From CAZTTG01 sp964615935 (GTDB lineage: Bacteria > Planctomycetota > UBA1135 > GCA-002686595), in the NCBI GenBank assembly GCA_964615935.1, contig CAZTTG010000057.1, forward strand, positions 1 to 39,425: a stretch of 39,425 nt of DNA, read 5' to 3'. Every line of letters begins with the position of its first letter. Position 1 is the stretch's first letter. Under the pieces are notes generated by a model that saw nothing but the letters and a program-made list of their open reading frames with translations, had not been told where the DNA came from and made no database searches. Below, in pieces: positions 22,842 through 30,362 of this stretch. The position numbers were made by a program, and so were the translations under genes.

Positions 22842-24513
22842 CACCCCCGATCCCGGCCGCGTGGAGGAGACCGGCGAGCTGATGTGCCGCGCCCGGCGCA
22901 TCCTGGCCTACGGCGGCCTGGACGGCGTGGTGTATCGCCCCCTGCGCCACGGCGAGCAGGGCGTCTTCCCCCACTTTGCCGTCGAGGCCCGAGGTTGTGA
23001 GCTGGTGGACTCGACCGGGCAGGTGTTCGTGGACTGGGTCAACGGCTGGGGGCCGGTGATCCTGGGATACCGTCATCCCGCCGTGGAGGAGGCCATCCGG
23101 GCTCAACTGGCCGCCGGTCCGACGCTGTCGCTGATGCACCCCATCGAGGTCGAGGTGGCCGAGGCCCTGGTGGAGATGGTGCCCTGCGCCGAGATGGTCG
23201 CCTTCGGGAAGAACGGCTCGGACGCCCTGACGGCAGCGGTGCGTGTCGCCCGCGCGGTGACGGGGCGGGAGATGGTGCTGCAGTGCGGAATGCACGGCTT
23301 CCACGACTGGTACATCTGCACGCATCCCCAGGTCTGCGGCATCCCTGCCGTGCTCCGCGAGCACATCGCCTCCTTCCCCTACAACGACCTCACCGCGCTC
23401 GAGGAGGCCCTGGAACGGTGGAGCGGCCGGGTGGCGGCCGTGATCATGGAGCCCGTCCGGGAGGTGCTTCCCGAGTCCGGGTACCTGGAGGGAGTGCGCG
23501 AGCTCACGCGGCGCCACGGCGCCCTGCTGGTCTTCGACGAGGTCGTGACGGCCCTCCGGCTGGGCCCCGGTGGCGCCCAGGAGGCCCTGGGGGTCGTCCC
23601 GGACATCGCGTGCCTGGGCAAATCCCTGGCCAACGGCATGCCCCTGTCCGCGATCGTGGGGCGGCGCGAGTACATGCAGCGCCTGCCCTCGGTGGGATTC
23701 GGCATGACCTTCCGGGGCGAGACCCTGTCGCTGGCGGCCGCGCGTGCCGTGCTGGACGTCGTGCGCCGGGAGCCGGTGGCCGAGCACCTGGCCAGGGTGG
23801 GAGAGGCGGTGAGGACCGCCTTTCGGGCCGACTGCCGGCAGATCGGGGTGGACTGGGATCTGACGGGACCGCCCGCGCGGATGTCCTTCCTGTTCGCCGG
23901 GGGGGGAGGGCTGAGCGCCGAGAGCCTGCGGGATCTGTTCCTGCAGGAGTGCCTGAAGCGCGGAGTGTTCACCAATGGGAATCTCCTGCCCTCCTACGCC
24001 CACGACGACGATGCGATCCAGCGGACCGGCGAGGCCCTCCGGGACGCGCTCGCGGTCGCGGCGGAGGCCATCCGCGAAGGGCGGCTCCGGGAGCTGCACA
24101 CGGTCGGCGGCTTCCCCCACGGGCCCCGGGCTCACGGCGCCCAGGGCTTCCTGGATGAGGTTCGGGAGCTGGAGGACGGCCTGCACCTGCGCGGGTGGAT
24201 GCTCCTCGGGGACGGCGCGCCGGACGGCGTGGAGGTGGAGTACGCCGACGGATGCAGCGCGTGCGCCACGAGCGAGAAGCGGCCCGAGCTGGCCCGGGCG
24301 TTTCCTCTGGTCCCCATGGCGGAGGACGGAGGCTATGCGGTGCGACTGCCGCTGGCGGCCTTCCCGCCCGAGCGGGATTGCAGCTTCGAGATCCTCGCCT
24401 TCCGGGGTGAACGCGTCGCCTTCCGCTGTCGGGTCCTGCGTCGCCGCCGGCCGGCGGGCTCCAATCCCGAAGAGGGGCCGTACTGGACTGGGGACGGGAT
24501 TCTCTACATCTGA
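22828..24513 (+). CDS. class III PLP aminotransferase (glutamate-1-semialdehyde aminomutase-like) with extra C-terminal beta-sandwich
   Basis: 561 residues. Residues about 40-425 follow the GSA-aminomutase/class III pattern: FVDWVNGWGPVILGYRHPAV, FGKNGSDALTAAVRVARAVT, GMHGFHDWY, LLVFDEVVTALRLG, and the PLP Lys265 in CLGKSLANGMPLSAIVG. True HemL ends near 430 residues; here about 130 residues follow (LRGWMLLGDGAPDGVEVEYA, EKRPELARAFPLVP, YAVRLPLAAFPPERD), resembling the small 'GWxxD ... RPDVA' beta-sandwich I recall from glycan-biosynthesis proteins. The context (reductase, radical SAM genes) argues against haem synthesis and for amination of a sugar or headgroup precursor. It starts inside the end of the reductase gene. 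Confidence 0.88.
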   Translation: MPISSTPDPGRVEETGELMCRARRILAYGGLDGVVYRPLRHGEQGVFPHFAVEARGCELVDSTGQVFVDWVNGWGPVILGYRHPAVEEAIRAQLAAGPTLSLMHPIEVEVAEALVEMVPCAEMVAFGKNGSDALTAAVRVARAVTGREMVLQCGMHGFHDWYICTHPQVCGIPAVLREHIASFPYNDLTALEEALERWSGRVAAVIMEPVREVLPESGYLEGVRELTRRHGALLVFDEVVTALRLGPGGAQEALGVVPDIACLGKSLANGMPLSAIVGRREYMQRLPSVGFGMTFRGETLSLAAARAVLDVVRREPVAEHLARVGEAVRTAFRADCRQIGVDWDLTGPPARMSFLFAGGGGLSAESLRDLFLQECLKRGVFTNGNLLPSYAHDDDAIQRTGEALRDALAVAAEAIREGRLRELHTVGGFPHGPRAHGAQGFLDEVRELEDGLHLRGWMLLGDGAPDGVEVEYADGCSACATSEKRPELARAFPLVPMAEDGGYAVRLPLAAFPPERDCSFEILAFRGERVAFRCRVLRRRRPAGSNPEEGPYWTGDGILYI

Positions 24514-24643
24514 CTCGCCCCCGCCCGCCGCCGCGCGGGATGGCTACCCGCACGGCAGGCGGTGCTCCTGAGACCTCGATGGTCACTGGTGGGGTACCGG
24601 GCTCGAGCGCACGAACCTATACTGGGGCGAAGAGCGATCCAGG

Positions 24644-26590
24644 ATGTTCTGCCCGATCCCGAGCCGCGCCTCCGGCCGACAGCGGCTGAACGCTCGCCTT
24701 GCCTGGCAGGCGCTCCGGCGAGGCGCTGGAGCCGTCATCCATCGCCCGGTCGACGTGTACCTCCAGGTGGCCTCGGGGTGCAATCTGGACTGCTACATGT
24801 GCTCCGAGCACAATCTCCCGCTGGATGCGCGGCGCGGTCGGAGGCTGCACTCACTGACCCCCGAGGTATTCGCGCGCGTCGAGAGGGAGATCCTGCCCTG
24901 GTCTCTTCGCCTGTACCTGGGAGTCGGCGGGGAGTCCACGATCTCGGACCACTTCTCCGACTACGTCCGGAGGTCTGCCGCCGCCGGGCAGGAGATACAC
25001 CTGACGACCAACGGGACGCGCCTCGAGCGCGAGGATGTGGCCAGGGTGATCGCGGATCACGTGGCCCATGTTCATCTGTCCCTTGATGCCGCGACTCCAG
25101 GCACCTACGAGCGCATCCGGAATGGAGCGCGATGGGAGCGGATCCGCCGCGGTATCGAGGTGCTGAACTCCAATCGGGCCGCCAGCGACCCGCGCGGCCG
25201 CTGCCACCTCACTCTGAGCTTCGTATTGATGCGCAGCAACGTTCAGGAGCTGCCGGCCTTCGTGGAGCTCGCGCGCGAGGTGGGCGCCGACGCCGTGTCC
25301 GCCCAGCACGTGATCCCGGTCACCGATGAGGGCCGCGAGGAAACCCTGATGGTCGACGCCGGGCGGTACAACGCGCTCCGTGCCGAAGCCGTCGAGCGCG
25401 CTCGGTCGCTGGGGATGCCCCTCGAGCTTCCCGACTCCTATCCCGTCGGCGAGGGGAAGGGCGCCGACCGGCTGCCCTCGTGTGTGGCGGCCCCATCCGC
25501 CGCACCGTACGCACCCGAGGTCCGTCTGCCCGAGTCGGTGGACTCCTCGATGCAGGGCTACTCGGTGCCCTGCTGCCAGCCCAACCAGGCCACCTACGTG
25601 TTCTACGATGGCAGGGTGTTTCCCTGCTGTCACCCCTTCGCTCATCAGAAGATGGAGCTGGGGAATCTGAGCGTGCAGCGATTCCGGGAGGTGTGGAATC
25701 ACCGCCTCTACCGCAACCTCCGGGCGGGCCTGAGCTCCGGGGAGGTTCCTGCGATCTGCCGGATCTGCTCGCTGGCGCACCCTTCGCCATCCTCCCGCGA
25801 GGACGCCGCCGACCTTGCCAACCATCCGGACCTGGCGGAGTTCTACGGTGCACGCGACCTGGATCCAGTGCGCGCAGGGGCGGACTGGACGGCGCCGAGC
25901 GGATGGCCGGAGAGTGAGGGATTGACCCGATGCATCGTCGACCTGCGGCAGCACGGCGAGGACCTGGAGGCAGAGCGAGCGCACCTGGATGCTCACATCG
26001 CCAATCTGGAGGCTGAGCTCGCGCACCTCAGGCGACACGCCGCGACCCTGCAGGAGGAGCGATCGCATTCCAGCGCCCACATCGCGACCCTGGAAGCCGA
26101 GCGGCCGCATCTGCTGGGTCACATCCGGGAGCTTGAGCGCACGGGAGCCGAGGTCCGCGAGGATGCCGCCACGCGGGAGGAAGAGAGGAAGCACCTCTGT
26201 GGCCACATCGAGAACCTGGAGGCCGAGCGCCCGCATCTCCGTGGCCACATCGACACCCTCGAGCGCGAGCGAGAGGCGCTGACTCGGCACGTGGGCGGGC
26301 TGGAGGAGGAGCGCCGGCAGCTACGCCTGCACGTTGGCAACCTGGAGCAGGAGCGTGAGGCGGTGATCCGGCACGCGGGCAATCTGGAGGAGAGCCGGCG
26401 CGACCTCGACGCGCACATGGACGACCTCGAGCTCCAGAGAAGGGCGATGGTGGAGTGCGCCGCGGCCGCCCGGCGGTGGCACGCACTGGTGAGAGCGTCT
26501 CGCCGCCTCTTGGGAAGGCGAGCCACCCGTGGGCTCGGTCGCCTGGCCGGAGCGCTCGGCCGACGGATCATCGGAAAGGACGAAGTGTGA
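24644..26590 (+). CDS. radical SAM/SPASM protein with C-terminal coiled coil of 14-residue repeats
   Basis: 648 residues. The radical SAM domain (about 35-260) has CNLDCYMC (Cys46, 50, 53) binding the SAM cluster, GGESTISDHF, LTTNGTRL and HLSLDAATPGTYERIRNGAR. The SPASM-like domain (about 305-385) has CCQP, DGRVFPCCHPF, LGNLSVQRFREVWN and CRICS, which could hold auxiliary Fe-S clusters. From residue 441 to 608 there are twelve consecutive 14-residue units of consensus LEAERxHLxxHIxN, predicted to form a long coiled coil, then a basic tail (RRLLGRRATRG...). It is cytoplasmic, with no signal. It overlaps the next gene by 4 bases (GTGA). The closest known roles for such enzymes are peptide or sugar modification; the substrate is unknown. 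The start ATG has only a weak purine stretch upstream. Confidence 0.9.
   Translation: MFCPIPSRASGRQRLNARLAWQALRRGAGAVIHRPVDVYLQVASGCNLDCYMCSEHNLPLDARRGRRLHSLTPEVFARVEREILPWSLRLYLGVGGESTISDHFSDYVRRSAAAGQEIHLTTNGTRLEREDVARVIADHVAHVHLSLDAATPGTYERIRNGARWERIRRGIEVLNSNRAASDPRGRCHLTLSFVLMRSNVQELPAFVELAREVGADAVSAQHVIPVTDEGREETLMVDAGRYNALRAEAVERARSLGMPLELPDSYPVGEGKGADRLPSCVAAPSAAPYAPEVRLPESVDSSMQGYSVPCCQPNQATYVFYDGRVFPCCHPFAHQKMELGNLSVQRFREVWNHRLYRNLRAGLSSGEVPAICRICSLAHPSPSSREDAADLANHPDLAEFYGARDLDPVRAGADWTAPSGWPESEGLTRCIVDLRQHGEDLEAERAHLDAHIANLEAELAHLRRHAATLQEERSHSSAHIATLEAERPHLLGHIRELERTGAEVREDAATREEERKHLCGHIENLEAERPHLRGHIDTLEREREALTRHVGGLEEERRQLRLHVGNLEQEREAVIRHAGNLEESRRDLDAHMDDLELQRRAMVECAAAARRWHALVRASRRLLGRRATRGLGRLAGALGRRIIGKDEV
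25964..26467 (+). repeat. twelve in-frame 42-bp repeats encoding a 14-residue coiled-coil unit
   Basis: Each unit reads approximately L-E-x-E-R-x-x-L-x-x-H-I-x-N. Units 1, 4 and 7 are LEAERAHLDAHIAN, LEAERPHLLGHIRE and LEAERPHLRGHIDT; unit 5 is degenerate. Period 14 equals two heptads, with Leu at positions 1 and 8 and a hydrophobic residue at 12; position 11 is His in ten of the twelve units. The DNA copies have diverged, so this is an old protein repeat rather than a recent tandem array. Confidence 0.85.
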
Positions 26591-27357
26591 GCCATCCCAG
26601 CGCCTCCACTCCCGCCCCGGATCCCGCCCTCCTGAGGGCCCGACCGCGCACCGTGTATCTCGAGCTGACGTCGCGCTGCAATGCGCAGTGCGTCTACTGT
26701 TCGGTCAGCCAGCCGGGTTACGAGGCGCGCGATCTGGAGCTCGACTTCGAGGCCGTGGCCGACCTTCTGCAGCGATACCATCCGGGAGAGGTACGGCTCA
26801 GCGGCAACGGGGAGACCACCGTCCTGCCGGAGTGGACGCGGGCGGTCCGCGTTCTGCTGGATCGCGGCTTCCCGGTGACCCTGACCACCAATCTGGCCAA
26901 GCGTTTCTCGGAGGAGGAGATCGAGGTCCTGACGCGCTTCCGCTCGCTGGAGATCAGTTGCGACTCCGCCGACGCCGGGCTCCTGGCCGAGCTCCGAAGG
27001 GGGGTGAGGCTGGAGGTGGTGGAGGAGAACCTGGCCCGCATCCTGGAGGCGGCCCGGGAGGGGTACCGGGATCCGCCCTACCTGAACATCAGCTGCACGC
27101 TGACCGACGTGGCCGTTCCCGGTCTGCCCGACCTGGTGCGTTGGGCCGCCGCGCAGGGGGCGCATGCCGTGGGCCTGGTCAACGTGGAGTGCTACCCCGT
27201 TCCCCCTGGCGCCATCCGATTCCGCCATCCCGCCGAGGCCGATCCGGAGGAGGCGCGGGCGCGCATCTCGCAAGCGCGCGAGCTCGCCGCCGATCTCGGC
27301 CTGAATCTCACCATCGAGCCGGGCCTGTCCGATGCGCTGAAAGGAGCGGAGCAATGA
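26587..27357 (+). CDS. radical SAM protein, core domain only
   Basis: 256 residues from GTG 26587, which overlaps the previous stop (GTGA). It holds a radical SAM core: LELTSRCNAQCVYCSVSQPG gives the CxxxCxxC (Cys31, 35, 38), RLSGNGETTVLPEW binds SAM, LTTNLAKRF and LEISCDSAD follow. It ends after LAADLGLNLTIEPGLSDALK with no SPASM Cys. The next gene starts inside its stop (ATGA) and encodes exactly the missing SPASM part plus the same coiled-coil repeat seen in the gene before. The pair therefore equals the 24644-26590 protein split in two. A frameshift near 27330-27400 joining them cannot be excluded. Confidence 0.88.
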   Translation: MSHPSASTPAPDPALLRARPRTVYLELTSRCNAQCVYCSVSQPGYEARDLELDFEAVADLLQRYHPGEVRLSGNGETTVLPEWTRAVRVLLDRGFPVTLTTNLAKRFSEEEIEVLTRFRSLEISCDSADAGLLAELRRGVRLEVVEENLARILEAAREGYRDPPYLNISCTLTDVAVPGLPDLVRWAAAQGAHAVGLVNVECYPVPPGAIRFRHPAEADPEEARARISQARELAADLGLNLTIEPGLSDALKGAEQ

Positions 27358-28298
27358 CGGCCCGAAGTCACAACCGTCGACCCGGCCCCGGCGAGACCCG
27401 GTCCTGCACGGATCCGTGGGCGTTCGTCTTCATCATGGCGACGGGGGACGTCGCGCTCTGCTGCCGCTCGGGCATCGTGGCCAACCTGGGGGAGCGGTCG
27501 CTGGACTCGATCCTCGAGGGTCCCGAGGCCGTCGAGCTGCGGAGGCGACTCCTCACGGGAGACCTGCCGCAGGACTGCATCCGCTGCGCCGAGCGGGGCG
27601 TGGCGACCCTCCCGGAGCTGCGGGAAGAGGTCGAACGCCTGCTGTTCGAGGGCGGGCTCGATGAGCTGGAGCACCTGCGGGTGCAGGTGCGCGGCCTGCA
27701 GGACGTCCGCGCGGAGGTGATGCGCGAGCGCACCGGCCTGCTCCAGCACGCCCGTGACCTGGAGGAGGAGCGGAATGCCCTGAGAGAGCACGCCGAGACC
27801 CTGGAAGCTGAACGCCCCCATCTTCGAGGCCACATCGCCAACCTGGAGGCCGAGCGGGAAGGGCTGAGCCACCACGCGGCGGAGCTCGACTCAGAGCGCA
27901 GCCGCCTCCGAGAGCGCGTCGCTGCGCTGGAGCGGGAGCTCGAGATGCCCGCGCACCAGGAGGCGGGGACGGAGCCGCGAGGCCCGAGCCCCGGCGATGG
28001 GCTCGCCGAGCTGGAGGGGGAGCGAGCCGCCTGGGTCCGGGAGGCCGAGGAGCTGACGCACGAGCGGGAAGCGCTGGCCCATCGCCTCGCGGCGCTCGAG
28101 TCAGAGAAGCAGGGGTTGGAGGGCCACATCGCCAATCTGGAGAGCGAGCGATCCCACCTGGCCCAGCATGCCTCGAACCTGGAGCGCGACCGGGAGGCTC
28201 TGCGGCTGGAGCTCCAATCCAGGGGGGAGATCGGTCGGTCTCTCCTGGGTCGGATCGGTAGACTGGGACGCAAGCCAGTGCGCCGCGACGACACCTGA
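27354..28298 (+). CDS. stand-alone SPASM-like domain with coiled coil of 14-residue repeats
   Basis: 314 residues starting at ATG 27354, coupled to the preceding gene by ATGA. Residues about 15-85 have the SPASM order: CTDPWAFVFIMATGDVALCC, NLGERSLDSILEGPEAVELR, CIRCAERG. There is no radical SAM CxxxCxxC. From about residue 136 to 288 come nine regular 14-residue units (LEEERNALREHAET, LEAERPHLRGHIAN, LESEKQGLEGHIAN, LESERSHLAQHASN) with one irregular Pro/Gly-rich break in the middle. It ends in a basic tail (LLGRIGRLGRKPVRR) like that of the earlier radical SAM protein. It may be the partner subunit of the preceding enzyme, pairing through the coiled coil. Confidence 0.85.
   Translation: MTARSHNRRPGPGETRSCTDPWAFVFIMATGDVALCCRSGIVANLGERSLDSILEGPEAVELRRRLLTGDLPQDCIRCAERGVATLPELREEVERLLFEGGLDELEHLRVQVRGLQDVRAEVMRERTGLLQHARDLEEERNALREHAETLEAERPHLRGHIANLEAEREGLSHHAAELDSERSRLRERVAALERELEMPAHQEAGTEPRGPSPGDGLAELEGERAAWVREAEELTHEREALAHRLAALESEKQGLEGHIANLESERSHLAQHASNLERDREALRLELQSRGEIGRSLLGRIGRLGRKPVRRDDT
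27759..28217 (+). repeat. second set of in-frame 42-bp / 14-residue coiled-coil repeats
   Basis: Nine regular units in two blocks, interrupted by an irregular segment (about 27940-28005) containing MPAHQEAGTEPRGPSPGDG. The consensus matches the units at 25964-26467, including the His-Ile-x-Asn end in units such as HIAN, HASN. Confidence 0.8.
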
Positions 28299-28420
28299 TC
28301 GGATGCAACACCCCTCCCAGTGCCGGCTCCGACCCGCGGCCCGGCGGTCGTCCACGCGGGGGCGGCGGCTGAGCTCGAAGCCCGCGTCTGGGCCTCGAGC
28401 CTCACCGCCCCACGACGCCC

Positions 28421-29440
28421 CTACCACTGGATGCTGCGCGCGTTGGTGAAGTTGGAGCCGCCGCCGCAGGGGCCGCTCAGATCGCGGAACCAGAACTGAT
28501 AGTGGCGCAGCTCGCCGCCCTGGAGGTCTTCGATCAGGGAGAGGGCGCCTTTGCTGGTGGCGACGCCCGAGGCGCCAGTCTGCACGAGGCCCAGCCGGGT
28601 GATGCTGCCGCCGATGCAGCGGAGCCCGTCGCCCGCGCCGAAGCCGGTGATCGCCGTGTCGCTGCTGAAGAACATGCCGACGGTGTTCGCGGGGCATTGT
28701 GCCGCGATGAGCCGGGCGGTGTCGGCACCGATGACCGGGTAGCCGACGACGCTCAGGACGGCCCCCGAGCCCGTCGAGTTGGCGCAGCCCTCCTTCGCCC
28801 CGCCAGGGTTCTGACACGGGCAGGCCTCGCCGCTGCCGTCGCCGAAGCAGAAGGGAACGCTGACGGGTCGGTTGGAGAAGGCGTAGGCGCAGCCCGTATC
28901 CCAGGTGACGCCGTTGGCGCCGGTCGCCCCGATGAGCGCGACGTCGCGGTGCAGATCCAACTCCATGCCGAAGTGATCATCGCTCTCGCCGTCACTCGCC
29001 GTCAACTTGGAGACCAACCACCAGCTCGTTCCGTTTCGGGCGTAGAGGTAGGCGGATCCCCTGTGCTGGTCCTGACCGGTCGCCCCGACCAAGGCCAGGT
29101 CTCCGTCCAGGGAGACGCTATGGGAGAAGTAGTCCCCAGCAACGACGTCGCCCGGCTTGATCCACGCCTCCTCCATCCAGCTCGCTCCCGACCGAGTGAA
29201 CACGAAAGCCGCGCCCACGTCGTAGGCACCGAGCCAGGGCTTCTTGCGCGCCCCGATCAGAGCTCGGTCGCCCGAGAGAGCGAGCGAGCACCCGAACCAA
29301 TCACCGACCCGGGGCTTGCTGTTGATGAGCTTGGCCTGCTGTGTCCAGGCCGTTCCGCTCCGCAGGAAGGCGTAGACCGATCCGGCATCCACCGCCTGGT
29401 GGTCATCGAAGAGGGCGCTGAGGTCGGCGTCTACGCCTGC
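28421..29440 (-). pseudogene. 5'-truncated FG-GAP (integrin-like) secreted protein with planctomycete-type C-terminal domain
   Basis: The minus-strand frame can be read from about 29440 (ALFDDHQAVDAGSVYAFLRS) to the stop at 28421. It carries FG-GAP repeats of the 'DxFGxSxxLxGDxALIGA ... GAAYVFxRSG' type: GDWFGCSLALSGDRALIGAR, GDYFSHSVSLDGDLALVGAT, DDHFGMELDLHRDVALIGAT. Then comes the shared C-terminal domain (FCFGDGSGEACPCQNPGGA, MFFSSDTAI, YQFWFRDLSG). The frame enters the family mid-repeat and has no signal peptide or credible start; GTG 29392 would begin inside a repeat. Upstream it runs into the 3' end of the YbjQ-like gene. It is therefore a fragment: a true truncation or an assembly join at about 29440. 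Confidence 0.75.
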
Positions 29441-29898
29441 GGTCCGAGCTTCACCCCCGTTCCGCAGGCCAGGAGCTCGGCCGCGCCCGCCATCACCTGG
29501 GAGGTGGCGAAGCGCACGTTAGTGACCGCGTCGGCCCCCGACTTCTGCGCCTTGGCCTCCATGCGCCGCATGCTCTCGTTGCGGGCCTCCACCAGCATCT
29601 CGGTGTACTCCTGGATCTCGCCGCCCACCAGCATGCGCAGACCGGCGAGGAAGTCCTGGCCCAGGTGCTTGGCCCGGATGGCTCTTCCGCGGACGAGGCC
29701 CGGGCGCTCCCACAGGAGCGAGCCGAGGATCAGGAGCAGGCCCGCGGCAGCCGCCGCCAGCCCCAGCTTCACCGGCCAGGGCCGGCGGAGCAGCCAGGGC
29801 CAGACGGCGTGCAGGGGGCGGATCAGCCAGCCCAGCAGCACCAGCGCGCGCGCGAGGAGGATGAGCGATCCAGGGGGCCGGTCCGGGAGCTGAGCCAC
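29431..29898 (-). CDS. YbjQ/DUF74-like protein with N-terminal membrane helix
   Basis: 155 residues. The last 90 match the YbjQ (DUF74, 'heavy-metal-binding') family: HLGQDFLAGLRMLVGGEIQE, MLVEARNESMRRMEAKAQKS, GADAVTNVRFATSQVMAGAA, ELLACGTGVKL. Family members are usually about 100-110 residues and soluble; here a hydrophobic segment (VKLGLAAAAAGLLLILGSLL, about residues 43-62) precedes it. The first 14 or so residues (AQLPDRPPGS) are encoded by the direct repeat whose other copy lies at 31937, so the annotated GTG start at 29898 may be a product of a junction; a later internal start is possible. Function unproven even in the family. Confidence 0.7.
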   Translation of the reverse strand: MAQLPDRPPGSLILLARALVLLGWLIRPLHAVWPWLLRRPWPVKLGLAAAAAGLLLILGSLLWERPGLVRGRAIRAKHLGQDFLAGLRMLVGGEIQEYTEMLVEARNESMRRMEAKAQKSGADAVTNVRFATSQVMAGAAELLACGTGVKLGPQA

Positions 29899-29969
29899 CT
29901 GGACGCGGCGGGATTGGGGCTGGGAAGTGGGCTGGGGTGGTCGGTGGCGTCCGAGGGGCGAAGCCGAGG
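29856..29969 (+). repeat. 114-bp direct repeat, copy 1
   Basis: Matches 31937-32050 without gaps and with four mismatches (all transitions: t/c, g/a, g/a, c/t). After it a second matching block (30046-30120 versus 32051-32124, about 90% with a one-base gap) follows; copy 1 has 76 extra bases between the blocks. Copy 1 abuts, and partly encodes, the 5' end of the YbjQ-like gene. Confidence 0.9.
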
Positions 29970-30362
29970 GTGACCGCCAAGGGTCTGGATGGCTACAGGG
30001 CGTGCGGAGGCAGGACCCGGCCGGCGCGCGGCCTTTCGAGGAGTGCGGAGCGCGCTCGGCGGCAGGGCCCGGGGGACGTCAGAGCGGCAGGGCGGGCTCC
30101 GGAGGGTCGTGGTCCGCGCGACGGGGTGAGCCCCTGGAATCCGCTCGGGCTCCCACGATTCCCCTGAACGCAGGCCGCCGGAAAAAGGCGGATTCCGTGA
30201 AGGCCGGCGGGCGCCCCCCGCGCGACCCTGTTGGAGCCGGATGGCGGCTCCGGCCTCGTCGGAGCCTTTCGGCGGCCCGGCCCGAGCGGCACTCGAAGCT
30301 CGCCCGGCGATCACGCGCCCGGTGTCTGCGGGGGCGAGCCCGGCGACCGATGGAGAAACATC
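29970..30362. other. 393-bp stretch upstream of the Cys-rich secreted protein
   Basis: Contains the second repeat block (30046-30120) and the leader of the gene starting at 30363, including GGAGAAAC about 6 bases before its ATG. No promoter pair was recognised with confidence; GC-rich open frames here have no family match. Confidence 0.4.

Noticed and set aside
25964..26467. Regular 42-bp repeats considered as a CRISPR or non-coding tandem array
   Set aside because: Period is a multiple of three, units are diverged at wobble positions, there are no spacers, and the repeats encode a conserved 14-residue protein unit in frame with the radical SAM domain.
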